Shown here one piece after another: positions 31,474 to 40,949 of a stretch of 64,000 bases of DNA. Position numbers and translations under genes: made by a program. The first letter of the stretch is position 1, and each line of letters opens with the position of its first letter. This stretch comes from Corynebacterium maris DSM 45190 (GTDB taxonomy: Bacteria; Actinomycetota; Actinomycetes; Mycobacteriales; Mycobacteriaceae): contig NC_021915.1 of the NCBI RefSeq assembly GCF_000442645.1, forward strand, positions 1,364,001-1,428,000. Reading direction: 5' to 3'. A model generated the notes under the pieces. That model saw only the letters and a list, made by a program, of their open reading frames with translations. It did not search any database and was not told the DNA's origin.

Positions 31474-32298
31474 ATGGCCCCAGGGCGGAGACGACTGGAT
31501 GCGGAACTGGTCCGCAGGAAGATCGCTCGATCACGTGAACACGCCGTCGAGATGATCAAGGACGGGCGAGTGGTCGTCGGTGGTTTCCCGGCGACGAAGC
31601 CGGCGACGGTCGTGGAACCGGGCTCCTCGATCAAGGTCGAGGAATCGGATGACGACGGGTGGGCCTCCCGCGGCGCGCATAAGCTGCTCGGGGCGTTGGC
31701 GGCTTTCGAGCCGCTGGGATTGTCGGTGGCGGGGAAGAAGGCGTTGGACGCCGGCGCCTCCACCGGCGGGTTCACTGATGTGCTGCTGCGGCGCGACGCT
31801 TCTGAGGTCGTGGCCGTGGACGTCGGGTACGGGCAGCTGATCTGGCGTCTGCAAAATGATGACCGGGTCCGGGTGCTGGACCGCACCAACATCCGTCATC
31901 TCACCCCGGAGATGTGCGGGGGCGCCTGCGATCTGATGGTTGGTGACCTGTCGTTTATCTCTTTGCGGTTGACGCTGCCCGCGATCGCGGCGTCGTTGCG
32001 TGAGGGGGCTGACCTGCTGCCGATGGTCAAACCTCAGTTTGAGGTGGGCAAGGATCGGCTGGGGCAGGGCGGAGTGGTGCGCAGCCCCCAATTGCGCGCT
32101 GAGGTGACCAGGGAAGTCGCAGACTTCGCCGGGACGCTGGGGTTGAGCTGTAAGGCCGTGGTGGCCTCCCCGCTGCCGGGGCCGAGCGGCAACGTAGAGT
32201 ATTTCTTGTGGCTGGTCAAAGATGGTGGCGCCGCCGCGCCCGCCGGTGAAGAGTTAGCCGAGATGATTGATCGTGCCGTGAAGGAAGGGCCGCAGTGA
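31474..32298 (+). CDS. tlyA: TlyA-type rRNA 2'-O-methyltransferase
   Basis: A 274-aa protein with an N-terminal S4 RNA-binding domain (residues about 5-65, RLDAELVRRKIARSREHAVEMIKDGRVVVGG) and a C-terminal FtsJ-like Rossmann methyltransferase (KALDAGASTGGFTDVLL is the SAM site; MVGDLSFISLRLTLP and VKPQFEVGK contain catalytic residues). In mycobacteria TlyA methylates 16S and 23S rRNA and its loss gives capreomycin resistance; it is also annotated as haemolysin. AAAGGA upstream; the stop overlaps nadK by 4 nt. Confidence 0.93.
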   Translation: MAPGRRRLDAELVRRKIARSREHAVEMIKDGRVVVGGFPATKPATVVEPGSSIKVEESDDDGWASRGAHKLLGALAAFEPLGLSVAGKKALDAGASTGGFTDVLLRRDASEVVAVDVGYGQLIWRLQNDDRVRVLDRTNIRHLTPEMCGGACDLMVGDLSFISLRLTLPAIAASLREGADLLPMVKPQFEVGKDRLGQGGVVRSPQLRAEVTREVADFAGTLGLSCKAVVASPLPGPSGNVEYFLWLVKDGGAAAPAGEELAEMIDRAVKEGPQ

Positions 32299-33257
32299 CA
32301 ATGGGTGAAGAGCAGACGTCGAAGACCTCGAACGCCGGCGAGAAGCCTCGGGAGATCCTTCTGGTGCCGCACACCGGCCGGGAGGAGAACATCGCGGCGG
32401 CCGCGCGCACCGCAGAGGTGCTGGGCGGCGCCGACATCGTGGTGCGTGTGCTAGCGCACCACGACACCCGCGCGTTGGATAAACACCCTTCACTGCGAAA
32501 TCTCCCGCGGGTGACGCACGGCCCGGAGGCCGCGGCCGGCTGTGAGCTGGTCCTCGTGCTCGGTGGCGACGGCACTTTCCTGCGCGCCGCTGACCTGGCG
32601 CGGGCACAGGATCTGCCGGTGCTGGGCATCAACCTGGGACACGTCGGGTTTCTGGCGGAGTGGGAGGTCGAGTCGCTCGACCTCGCGATCCAGCGGGTCA
32701 TCGACAAGACGTACCGGGTGGAGGACCGCATGACCCTGGACGTCACCGTCTACGACTCCGACGATGAGGTCATCGGGCATAACTGGGCGCTCAACGAAGT
32801 CAGCATCGAAAACTTGAACCGCCGCGGCGTCCTGGATGCGATCCTCGAGGTCGATTTCCGCCCGGTGTCCTCCTTCGGTTGTGACGGGGTGCTGATCTCC
32901 ACGCCGACGGGCTCCACCGCGTACGCGTTCTCCGCCGGCGGCCCGATCCTGTGGCCGGAGCTCGACGCGATGCTCGTGGTCCTCAATAACGCGCATGCTT
33001 TGTTCACCAAGCCGTTGGTCGTGTCCCCGCACTCCACGGTGGCGGTGGAGTCGCGGTCCACGACGTCGTCGGCGATGGTCGTCTTCGACGGTTTCCGCAA
33101 CATTCCGATGCCTCCGGGATCCCGCGTCGAAGCGGTCACCGGGGACCGCCCGGTCCGGTGGGTGCGCCTCGATGACCAGCCCTTCACGGACCGGCTGGTG
33201 ACAAAGCTGCGCCTGCCGGTGGCGGGGTGGCGCGGTCCGAAACCGACCGACAGGTAA
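32295..33257 (+). CDS. nadK: NAD kinase
   Basis: A 320-aa enzyme making NADP from NAD with ATP or polyphosphate. GGDGTFLRAAD (Gly90-Thr94) is the family's catalytic motif; NEVSIENLNRRGVLDAILEVD, and CDGVLISTPTGSTAYAFSAGGPI, complete the active site. A GTG at 32295 overlaps the tlyA stop; an ATG two codons later is an equally good start. Confidence 0.95.
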   Translation: MTMGEEQTSKTSNAGEKPREILLVPHTGREENIAAAARTAEVLGGADIVVRVLAHHDTRALDKHPSLRNLPRVTHGPEAAAGCELVLVLGGDGTFLRAADLARAQDLPVLGINLGHVGFLAEWEVESLDLAIQRVIDKTYRVEDRMTLDVTVYDSDDEVIGHNWALNEVSIENLNRRGVLDAILEVDFRPVSSFGCDGVLISTPTGSTAYAFSAGGPILWPELDAMLVVLNNAHALFTKPLVVSPHSTVAVESRSTTSSAMVVFDGFRNIPMPPGSRVEAVTGDRPVRWVRLDDQPFTDRLVTKLRLPVAGWRGPKPTDR

Positions 33258-33260
33258 TCT
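33255..33260 (+). promoter_or_regulatory. -10 box TAATCT, leaderless promoter of recN
   Basis: TAATCT begins with the nadK stop codon itself and ends 7 nt before the recN ATG; there is no ribosome-binding site. Confidence 0.5.
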
Positions 33261-33267
33261 GAGACGC

Positions 33268-34995
33268 ATGCTCGCTGACATCACCATCGCCAATTTGGGC
33301 GTCATCGCGAGTGCCCAAGCGGAGTTCGCCGGTGGATTGACCGTGCTCACCGGTGAGACCGGCGCAGGCAAGACCATGATGGTCACGGGCCTACGACTGC
33401 TGACCGGCGGCCGCGCCGACGCCTCCCGCGTGCGCACCGGCTCTGACAAGGCACTGGTAGAGGGACGCTTCCACGTCGACGACATGGACGACGACTCCCG
33501 TTCGGCGCTCGCTTCCCTGGCCGACGACGCCGGAGCCGAGACCGACGAGAACGGGGAATACCTCGTCTGCCGTACCGTCAGCGCGAAGGGGCGCTCTCGG
33601 GCGCACCTCGGCGGCCGTAGCGTGCCGGCGGCGACGCTCGCCGATTTTTCCTCGCACCTGCTGACGATTCACGGCCAGAACGACCAGCTGCGGTTGCTCA
33701 GTCCGGATCAACAACTGTCCGCGCTCGACCGCTTTGACCCGAAGATCGCGCCGTTGGCTGAGGCGTACCGGGGGGAATACCGCACGTGGCGGGCGCTGGC
33801 GAAAGATTTGTCCGAACGCACCCGCTCGCGCCGCGAGTTGGCGCAGGAGGTCGACCGGTTGAATTTCGCCCTCGACGAGATCGACGCCATCGCCCCGGAG
33901 CCCGGCGAGGACGCCGACCTCGTCGATCAGATCCGACGGCTGCAGGACGTCGATGAGCTGCGGGAGGCCGCCACGACGGCGTTGAACGCCATTGACGGGC
34001 CCGAGGATTTAGGCGGCTATTCCGACGACGCGAATCCCGCCGCGACCCAGCTCGGCCACGCCGCCGGTTCCCTGCACGGCTCCGACGATCCTGTCCTCAA
34101 GGAGCTGGGGGAGACCCTCAACGACTTGACGAGTCGGTTGTCGGAGGTCTCGGGGGCGCTCGGCAGTTATCTGGCGGACCTGCCCGCCGATCCACAGGCG
34201 TTGGACGCCCTGCTGCAGCGACAGCAGGAGCTCAAGTCGTTGACCCGTAAGTACGCCCCCGACGTCGACGGGGTGATTGCGTGGCGCGACAAGGCCCGCC
34301 GTCGGCTGGCTAAAATCGACACCTCCTCCGAGACGCTGGAACAACTGACCCGCCAGGTGGCGGAAGCGGAACAGAAAATGCGGGCGGCGGCGAAGAAGCT
34401 GAGCGCGGCCCGTCGAAAAGCGGCGAAGAAGTTCGCTGGCCTGGTCACCGAAGAGCTGCAGGGATTGGCCATGCCGAAGGCTCGGTTGGAGGCCCACGTC
34501 GAGACTGTCGAACCCACCCGACACGGCATCGACGCCGTGGAGCTGCGGCTGGCCGCCAACGACGCGATGGAGGCGCGACCCCTGGCGTCGTCTGCGTCCG
34601 GCGGCGAGTTGTCGCGGGTGATGCTGGCCTTGGAAGTCATTCTTTCCGCCGGCACCCGTGGCGCCACCTTGGTCTTCGACGAGGTCGACGCCGGGGTCGG
34701 TGGGCATGCCGCGGTGGAGATCGGTCGCCGCCTCGCCCGACTGGCGGTGGGCAACCAGGTCATCGTGGTCACGCACCTGCCACAGGTCGCGGCGTATGCG
34801 GACACGCACCTGCACGTGGCCAAGACCGTGGGCGATGTCACCGTCACCTCTGGGGTGCGTGTGCTCAGTCACGGGGAGCGCGTGGAGGAGCTGTCTCGCA
34901 TGCTCGCGGGGCTGGAGGACACGGACACCGGCCGTGCGCACGCCAGCGAATTGCTGGAGCGGGCACAGAGCGAGGCCGCCGACCTGCGGTCGTAG
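33268..34995 (+). CDS. recN: DNA repair protein RecN
   Basis: A 575-aa SMC-like ATPase for double-strand-break repair. Walker A GETGAGKT at residues 29-36; a central coiled coil (residues about 150-380); ABC signature ASGGELSRVMLALEVI and Walker B ATLVFDEVDAGVGG near the C-terminus. The tlyA-nadK-recN order is conserved in actinobacteria. Confidence 0.95.
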   Translation: MLADITIANLGVIASAQAEFAGGLTVLTGETGAGKTMMVTGLRLLTGGRADASRVRTGSDKALVEGRFHVDDMDDDSRSALASLADDAGAETDENGEYLVCRTVSAKGRSRAHLGGRSVPAATLADFSSHLLTIHGQNDQLRLLSPDQQLSALDRFDPKIAPLAEAYRGEYRTWRALAKDLSERTRSRRELAQEVDRLNFALDEIDAIAPEPGEDADLVDQIRRLQDVDELREAATTALNAIDGPEDLGGYSDDANPAATQLGHAAGSLHGSDDPVLKELGETLNDLTSRLSEVSGALGSYLADLPADPQALDALLQRQQELKSLTRKYAPDVDGVIAWRDKARRRLAKIDTSSETLEQLTRQVAEAEQKMRAAAKKLSAARRKAAKKFAGLVTEELQGLAMPKARLEAHVETVEPTRHGIDAVELRLAANDAMEARPLASSASGGELSRVMLALEVILSAGTRGATLVFDEVDAGVGGHAAVEIGRRLARLAVGNQVIVVTHLPQVAAYADTHLHVAKTVGDVTVTSGVRVLSHGERVEELSRMLAGLEDTDTGRAHASELLERAQSEAADLRS

Positions 34996-35065
34996 CGAAA
35001 AGCGACGAAGTTCCAGTCCGCGCGCCTCACCCACTTGTCGACGGTGACCCACCACAATGGCAAGC

Positions 35066-36265
35066 ATGAGTGAAACCACCCGCCCCGCCGAGCAGACCAG
35101 CACTGCCGCGACCATCGAGGGTGCCCTCCGCGACTGCACGGTCGGAGGCCGAGGCCGCAAGCGCATCCGTAAAGGCGATATCGCCGTCATCGATTCCGCC
35201 GACCTGACCAGCCGCGAGGCGCAGACGTTGATCGACGCTGAGCCGGTGGCGGTGGTCAACATGTCCCGGTTCACCACCGGCACTGTGCCGAACTACGGGC
35301 CGTTGATGTTGTTGCGGGAAGGCATTCCGCTCTTCGACAACGCCGGCCCCGGCGTGACCGACGGATTCCGGGACGGCGCCAAGAAAGGCTCCGTCGTGGT
35401 GGACGGCACCCTGCACAACGGCGTCAAGGTCATCGGTAAAGCCGAGCCCTTCAGCCAGGAGGCCGCGGAGGCCGGATTCACCGAGGCGCAGCGCTCGTTC
35501 CTCGGCCGGATGGAATCGAACTTGAGCGACGCCGTCGAATTCATGCACTCGGAATCGCCGTTGCTGGTGGACGGGCTGGGCATCCCCGACGTGGAGGACG
35601 AGATTCGCGGCCGCAAAGTGCTGGTGGTCAGCCCCGGGCCGGAGCACCGTCGGCAGGTGGATGATCTGCGCAACTTCATCCGCGAGTACGACCCGGTGTT
35701 GATCGGGGTGGAAAGCAGCGCTGATACCCTTCTTGACCTGGGGTATCGTCCAGACTTCGTGATCGGCAACCCGGTGAACATCGCGGCGGAGACGCTGCGC
35801 AGCGGAGCGCGGGTGATTCTCCCGGCAGATCCGGAGGGACACGCCACGGGGCTGGAGCGCATCCAGGAACTGGGGGTCGGCGCCATGACTTTCCCCGCCG
35901 CCACGGATTCGCCGACTGACCTCGCCCTGCTGATGGCGAACTACCATGAAGCGGAGATCATCGTCGCCGCCGGCACCCGGGTGGATCTGGACGGCATGTT
36001 CCATGACCAGAAAAACGCCACCCCGGCGGCGTTGCTCACCCGCGCCAAGGTGGGGCCGAAGCTGGTGGACGCCGATGTGATCGTCACCCTTTACACGGTC
36101 TCCTCCGGTCGCGGCACCGCGTGGTTGTGGGCCCTGTTGGGCGTTCTCGTGGCGCTGGCGGCGATCATCCTCGTCGTGGGCCTGGGCGGCGACGAGTCTT
36201 TCACCGACAACCTGATCGACACCTGGAACGGCATCGCCCTGACCGTCCAGGGTTGGTTCAACTAA
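35066..36265 (+). CDS. steA: SteA, cell-separation protein with thiamin-pyrophosphokinase-like fold
   Basis: A 399-aa protein with a C-terminal transmembrane helix (AWLWALLGVLVALAAIILVVGLGG). The body resembles the thiamin pyrophosphokinase-like family (VVSPGPEHRRQVDDLRNFIREYDPVLIGVESSADTLLDLGYRPDFVIGNP). By position and topology it matches Rv1697 and corynebacterial SteA. SteA works with SteB, encoded next door, in septal cell-wall hydrolysis and daughter-cell separation. An ATG at 35057 (MASMSET) is an alternative start. 13 nt before steB. Confidence 0.85.
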   Translation: MSETTRPAEQTSTAATIEGALRDCTVGGRGRKRIRKGDIAVIDSADLTSREAQTLIDAEPVAVVNMSRFTTGTVPNYGPLMLLREGIPLFDNAGPGVTDGFRDGAKKGSVVVDGTLHNGVKVIGKAEPFSQEAAEAGFTEAQRSFLGRMESNLSDAVEFMHSESPLLVDGLGIPDVEDEIRGRKVLVVSPGPEHRRQVDDLRNFIREYDPVLIGVESSADTLLDLGYRPDFVIGNPVNIAAETLRSGARVILPADPEGHATGLERIQELGVGAMTFPAATDSPTDLALLMANYHEAEIIVAAGTRVDLDGMFHDQKNATPAALLTRAKVGPKLVDADVIVTLYTVSSGRGTAWLWALLGVLVALAAIILVVGLGGDESFTDNLIDTWNGIALTVQGWFN

Positions 36266-36278
36266 GAAAGGCGCCGAC

Positions 36279-37247
36279 ATGGCCAGGACAGCTACGGGAC
36301 GCGGCGGCTACGTCGTGGCCGGTCTCGGGTTCGGCGTCGCCGCAGGCGTCGTCCTCGGGGTCATCGCCTTGGGCCCGAACATGCCGGGCAACCAGAGCGG
36401 CCAGGACGAGACTGTCGTCGCAGAGCCGGCGGAGGAATCGACGGAAGCGTCCGCCGGCAGTGAGCGGGACCAGTTGCATATCGCCGCCTCCGACGACGCC
36501 CTCGCACAACTGATCCCCGACCTCGTCGACGGCACGCTCAGCGGGCACCCGGTGCTGGTGGTGGCCACGGACGACGCCGCCGGCAGCGACGTCGACGCCG
36601 TGACGTGGCTGCTGGAGGCCGCGGACGCCCGCGACGCCGGAACGCTCACCTTGACCGAGCGATTCTTGGCGCAGGACTCTGCGGAGGAACTCACCGGCGT
36701 CATCGCCGACGTCTTCCCGGACCAAGCGTCCGGCCAAGCGGCGGAGGATGCCCCGAACCCCGGCGCCCAGGCAGGGGAGGCGTTCGGCACGGCCCTGATG
36801 CTGGATCCGGAGACCGGCGAGCAGCAGTCGGGCGTCGAAGAACGCGCCCAGTTACTGCAGTCGCTGCGCGAGGCCGGATTCATCGACTACGAAGACGGCA
36901 CTATCCTTCCCGCGCAGGTCATAGTGGTGATCACCGGCGACGACGACGGTTCCACGGACGGTGCTTTCGCCGCCCGCACGCTGGCGTCGTTCACCGCAGC
37001 GGTGGATGGCCGCGGCGCCGGCGCGGTGCTGGCTGGGCGGCTGACGGCGGCCGGGGAGCAGGGCCCGATCGGGCTTGTCCGTGCGCAGGACGCGTACGAC
37101 GACAACATCACCACCGTCGATTCCGTCGACCTGGAGGTGGGGCGCGGGGCAACCGTGCTGGGCGTGGCTGAGCAGCTCGCAGGCGAAGCCGGAGCGTACG
37201 GCGCGGCGGAGGAGGCGCAGGCCCCGTTGCCGGAGCCGCCCGCCTAA
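36279..37247 (+). CDS. steB: SteB/MctB-family membrane-anchored protein
   Basis: A 322-aa protein with an N-terminal transmembrane anchor (GYVVAGLGFGVAAGVVLGVIALGP) and a long extracytoplasmic domain rich in Asp, Glu and Ala. It matches the Rv1698 family, described as MctB in mycobacteria (copper homeostasis or outer-membrane channel) and as SteB in corynebacteria, the partner of SteA. AGAAAGG precedes the ATG. pyrG, the usual next gene in relatives, is missing; a Nudix gene follows 10 nt later. Confidence 0.85.
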   Translation: MARTATGRGGYVVAGLGFGVAAGVVLGVIALGPNMPGNQSGQDETVVAEPAEESTEASAGSERDQLHIAASDDALAQLIPDLVDGTLSGHPVLVVATDDAAGSDVDAVTWLLEAADARDAGTLTLTERFLAQDSAEELTGVIADVFPDQASGQAAEDAPNPGAQAGEAFGTALMLDPETGEQQSGVEERAQLLQSLREAGFIDYEDGTILPAQVIVVITGDDDGSTDGAFAARTLASFTAAVDGRGAGAVLAGRLTAAGEQGPIGLVRAQDAYDDNITTVDSVDLEVGRGATVLGVAEQLAGEAGAYGAAEEAQAPLPEPPA

Positions 37248-37250
37248 ACT
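37245..37250 (+). promoter_or_regulatory. -10 box TAAACT, leaderless promoter of Nudix-xerD
   Basis: TAAACT contains the steB stop codon and ends 7 nt before the Nudix ATG. Confidence 0.45.
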
Positions 37251-37257
37251 GTCCGTC

Positions 37258-37920
37258 ATGACTGCCGGATCCCACGAATTCACGACCCTCGACTCTGAGC
37301 TGCTCTTCGAGTCACCGATCCTCGGGTTGCGCCGCGACCGATTGACGATGCCGGGCGGGGGCGTCGCCAGCCGTGAAGTCATCGAACATTTCGGGGCGAC
37401 GGCGGTCGTCGCCGTCGACGGCCGGGGCAGGTTGGCCATGGTGCACCAGTACCGGCACAGCGTCGGCGCCCGACTATGGGAGTTGCCCGCCGGTCTGTTG
37501 GATATGGCGGGGGAAGACGCGTTGGTGTGCGCACGGCGCGAGCTCGTGGAAGAAGCCGGCCTCGAGGCCGATTCCTGGTCTCTGTTGCTCGATCTGATTT
37601 CCTCGCCCGGTTTCTGCGACGAGGCCGTGCGCGTCTACCTGGCCACCGACCTGACAGCGGTGGAACGCCCCGCGGGGGAGTACGAGGAGGCCGACATGGG
37701 GTTTGAGTGGGTTGACCTCGCCGACGCCCGCCGATCCGTGTTGCGGGGGGAGATCATCAACTCCATCGCCATCGCGGGCATTTTCGCCGCCAGCGAGGTG
37801 CTTTCCGGCAGGGGACAGGCGCGGGACGCGCACGCTGATTTTCCGTTGCGGCCAACCAGCCTGGCACAGCGCCGCCAGCGAAACGGCGTGGTTCCGGACA
37901 TGAAACGGCTGGGCCGATGA
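37258..37920 (+). CDS. Nudix hydrolase, ADP-ribose pyrophosphatase type
   Basis: A 220-aa Nudix protein. The box reads ELPAGLLDMAGEDALVCARR followed by ELVEEAGL, with the catalytic REL-EE core intact. The upstream VHQYRHSVGARLWELPAG is typical of ADP-ribose pyrophosphatases. It matches Rv1700, which lies before xerD in mycobacteria. The substrate is probably ADP-ribose; others are possible. The stop overlaps the xerD ATG (ATGA). Confidence 0.92.
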   Translation: MTAGSHEFTTLDSELLFESPILGLRRDRLTMPGGGVASREVIEHFGATAVVAVDGRGRLAMVHQYRHSVGARLWELPAGLLDMAGEDALVCARRELVEEAGLEADSWSLLLDLISSPGFCDEAVRVYLATDLTAVERPAGEYEEADMGFEWVDLADARRSVLRGEIINSIAIAGIFAASEVLSGRGQARDAHADFPLRPTSLAQRRQRNGVVPDMKRLGR

Positions 37921-38837
37921 GCGTCGATCCCCGCGAACTCGCCGAAACCTGGCTCAACCATCTCGCGGTGGAGAGGGGGCTGTCCACCAATACTTTGAGC
38001 AATTACCGGCGGGACGTGGAACGCTACCTGACCTGGCTGGAGGAGGCGGGCCTCACCGATCTGTCTGCGGTCGGCTCCGGCGACGTGGAATCTTATGTCG
38101 CCGACCTGCGCCGGGGCGGGGAGGGGAGAAAACCATTGGCGGCGTCGTCGGCGGGGCGCGCGCTGGTCGTGGCCCGGGGGCTGCATAAGTTCGGGCTGTC
38201 GGAAGGAGAACTCACCGTCGACGTCGCTGCAGGCGTCTCGCCCCCGGCGACGGGCACCCACCTGCCGGATATCCTGACCGTCCAGCAGGTGGAGCAACTG
38301 CTGGACGCGATTCCGGCGGGTGAGGCCGCCACCCCGGTGGACCTGCGGGACAAGGCGCTGCTGGAGCTGCTTTATGGCACGGGTGCGCGCATCTCGGAGA
38401 TCACCGGGCTCGTCGTCGATGACGCCGCCGAGACCGACGGCACGTTGATCATCACGGGCAAAGGCGGAAAACAGCGGCTGGTGCCCGTCGGGTCGAAAGC
38501 GACTGCGGCGGTGGGAGATTATCTGGTCCGGGCCCGCCCGGCCATGTCGAAGGGCAAGACCCACGCCCTGCTCTTGAATACCAGAGGTGGGGCGCTGTCG
38601 CGTCAAAGTGCGTGGGCGGCGATCAAAACAGCCGCTGAACGGGCTAAGATCAGCGCAGAGATTTCACCGCACACCCTGCGCCACAGCTACGCCACCCATC
38701 TGTTGGAAGGCGGGGCGGACGTGCGCACCGTGCAGGAGTTGCTGGGACACTCGTCGGTGACGACGACCCAGATCTACACTCACGTCAGCGCGGAGAGTCT
38801 CCGGCAGGTCTGGCGTGAGGCACATCCGCGTGCTTAA
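37917..38837 (+). CDS. xerD: tyrosine recombinase XerD
   Basis: A 306-aa tyrosine recombinase that resolves chromosome dimers at dif with XerC. N-terminal SAM-like core-binding domain (TWLNHLAVERGLSTNTLSNYRRDV) and C-terminal catalytic domain with LLYGTGARISEITGL (first Arg), HTLRHSYATHLLEGGADV (H-x-x-R), LGHSSVTTTQIYTHV (His and nucleophile Tyr). All catalytic residues are present. Co-transcribed with the Nudix gene. Confidence 0.93.
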   Translation: MSVDPRELAETWLNHLAVERGLSTNTLSNYRRDVERYLTWLEEAGLTDLSAVGSGDVESYVADLRRGGEGRKPLAASSAGRALVVARGLHKFGLSEGELTVDVAAGVSPPATGTHLPDILTVQQVEQLLDAIPAGEAATPVDLRDKALLELLYGTGARISEITGLVVDDAAETDGTLIITGKGGKQRLVPVGSKATAAVGDYLVRARPAMSKGKTHALLLNTRGGALSRQSAWAAIKTAAERAKISAEISPHTLRHSYATHLLEGGADVRTVQELLGHSSVTTTQIYTHVSAESLRQVWREAHPRA

Positions 38838-38886
38838 AGCTCATCCGGCTCCATTTTTATCCTTGACTATTTCGGAGGAACCCCTC

Positions 38887-39948
38887 GTGCGCCTATCGAA
38901 GAATTCTGGCCGCCGACTGATCGCCGTGGGCGCCAGCGCGCTGGCCCTCATGGTCGCCACCCCGGCCGCCTCAGCGCAGCTTCCCGGCGGGGTGACGGTG
39001 GAGGACGCCCGCGCCGCCGTCGCGGCGCCCATCAACGTGCCCGCCGGAGAAACCGTGACCGTCGACGTCGGGGTGCCGGTGAGCGCTTCCTATTCGGGCG
39101 GCGGATGGTCGGTGTCCTCGGCGGGGACGTCGGTGACGGTGACCGCGCCCGCGGAGCCGGGGGCGCAGGCCTCCGTCCCGGCCAGCGCCCTCGGACAGTC
39201 GGCCACCATCACGTTGGTCGCCACGGGCCAAGCCGGGGCGCCGACGTCGCCGGATTCGAACTCGGGTCCGGCGGACCCGTCTGCGCCTGCGAGCCCGGAC
39301 GCCGGCGCGGATGATTCTCCGGACGCGGAATCAGCGGACGGTCCCGGCGCCGCACCGGATGGCCCACACGACGGCGCCGGACAGGCGTCCGTTCCGGAGG
39401 GGGAGAGCGTGCCCACGGGCCAGCCCACCCCGGAGCGGGAGCAGGCCTCGAAAGTGGACGCCACGAATACGGAGTATCTCGACCTGCCCGCGACCATTGA
39501 GGGACGCTCCATCGTGGCCTCCCTGGGGCTGGGTCAAGCTGCAAGCCTTTACCGCCAGTTCAGTGACCTGGACGAAGACTCGGTCTCCCTGCGCTACCTG
39601 GACGCCAACGGCCAGATCATCGACGGCGTCCAGCGCGACATTGACGTCGCTTCCCGCACTCTGACCCTGACGTACCCGGAGGGGCAGACGCCGGACAACC
39701 CCTTTATCCTGCAAGTGGTGCGTGGCGATGAATCAGTGCTGGTCGTCCGCTTGATCGACGAGTCCCGGCAGGTCGCGCAACCACAACAGGGCAGTCAGGC
39801 CCCGGCGGAGTTCGCCCGCCCGGCGGCGACGGAAACCGCCTCAATGGGGACCGGGTTCCCCCTGCTCTGGCTCAGCCTCGGTATCATCGCAGTCGTCGCC
39901 GCTGTCGCGGCGGTGACCGTCATCAGGCGCCGCCGCCGGCGTCCGTAG
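38887..39948 (+). CDS. secreted, membrane-anchored surface protein of unknown function
   Basis: A 353-aa protein: signal peptide (RRLIAVGASALALMVATPAASA, cleavage expected after residue 30), a beta-rich domain to about residue 120, a Pro/Asp/Ser/Ala-rich linker (about 120-200), a second folded domain (YLDLPATIEGRSIVASLGLGQAASLYRQF), a C-terminal transmembrane helix (LLWLSLGIIAVVAAVAAVTVI) and a RRRRRRP stop-transfer tail. There is no LPXTG motif, so the anchor is the helix itself. The GTG at 38887 follows GGAGGA. No family is recognised. It sits between xerD and parA. Confidence 0.82.
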   Translation: MRLSKNSGRRLIAVGASALALMVATPAASAQLPGGVTVEDARAAVAAPINVPAGETVTVDVGVPVSASYSGGGWSVSSAGTSVTVTAPAEPGAQASVPASALGQSATITLVATGQAGAPTSPDSNSGPADPSAPASPDAGADDSPDAESADGPGAAPDGPHDGAGQASVPEGESVPTGQPTPEREQASKVDATNTEYLDLPATIEGRSIVASLGLGQAASLYRQFSDLDEDSVSLRYLDANGQIIDGVQRDIDVASRTLTLTYPEGQTPDNPFILQVVRGDESVLVVRLIDESRQVAQPQQGSQAPAEFARPAATETASMGTGFPLLWLSLGIIAVVAAVAAVTVIRRRRRRP

Positions 39949-40067
39949 GTCAAGTCTCTGGACTTGAAAAGTGTTGGATGCGTCGAGCATATAGACTGGA
40001 TGAACATGACAACGGTGTGTTTTCGCTGTCCCGCAGCGCGACAGGAAAAACCGGGAAGGGTGGGACT

Positions 40068-40949
40068 GTGAGCGAACAGGACCGGAAAGACACTCCGGGG
40101 AGGCCCCGGCTGGGGTTGACCGGCCGTCCGATACGTGAGCTGCCGGACGTGCAGCCGCTGGACCGGCATGGGCCCGCCCGCATCATTTCCATGGTCAACC
40201 AGAAAGGCGGGGTGGGCAAGACCACCACGACCATCAACATGGGCGCCTGCCTGGCCGAGCAAGGACGCAAAGTCCTGCTCGTCGACCTCGACCCCCAGGG
40301 GGCGCTGTCGGCGGGGCTCGACATCCGGGTCGACGATGACGACGTCACCGTCTACGACATGATGCTGGACAACCAGACCAGCATCCACGGCGCCATCCGC
40401 AACACCAACGTCGAAGGCTTGGACGTGGTGCCCGCCAACATCGACCTGTCCGCGGCCGAGATCCAACTGGTCAACGAAGTCGGTCGCGAGCAGACGCTCG
40501 GCCGCGCCCTGCGGCCGGTGCGGCGGGACTACGACTACATCATCATCGACTGCCAACCGTCGTTGGGACTGTTGACCGTCAACGCCTTGGCGTGCTCGGA
40601 CGGGGTGATCATCCCCATGGAGTGCGAGTACTTTTCGCTGCGCGGTCTGGCGTTGCTGACGGACACCGTGGAGAAGGTGCGCGACCGCATCAACTTCGAC
40701 CTGGAGGTCATCGGCATCCTGGTGACCATGTTCGACCGCCGGACCACACACGCCCGGGAGGTGATGAGCCGGGTCATCGAGGTGTTCGGGGACAAGGTCT
40801 TCGACACCGTGATCACCCGGACGGTGCGGTTCCCCGAAACGTCGGTCGCCGGCGAGCCGATCACCACCTGGGCCCCGCAGTCGCAGGGCGCCACGCAGTA
40901 CCGCGACCTCGCCCACGAGGTCATCCACCGCACCACCGTCCAGCTGTGA
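40068..40949 (+). CDS. parA: ParA/Soj-family ATPase
   Basis: A 293-aa ParA-type ATPase. The deviant Walker A is KGGVGKT (residues 46-52), Walker A' is VLLVDLDPQGALS, and Walker B is YDYIIIDCQPSLGLLTVNAL. Directly upstream of scpAB, as in other actinobacteria (Rv1708), and distinct from the parA near the origin, so a role in chromosome organisation together with ScpAB is likely. The GTG at 40068 is chosen over an ATG 30 codons upstream on the family's usual N-terminus and a purine-rich GGGAAGGGTGGGA. TATAGA at 39990-39995 may be its -10 box. Confidence 0.9.
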   Translation: MSEQDRKDTPGRPRLGLTGRPIRELPDVQPLDRHGPARIISMVNQKGGVGKTTTTINMGACLAEQGRKVLLVDLDPQGALSAGLDIRVDDDDVTVYDMMLDNQTSIHGAIRNTNVEGLDVVPANIDLSAAEIQLVNEVGREQTLGRALRPVRRDYDYIIIDCQPSLGLLTVNALACSDGVIIPMECEYFSLRGLALLTDTVEKVRDRINFDLEVIGILVTMFDRRTTHAREVMSRVIEVFGDKVFDTVITRTVRFPETSVAGEPITTWAPQSQGATQYRDLAHEVIHRTTVQL

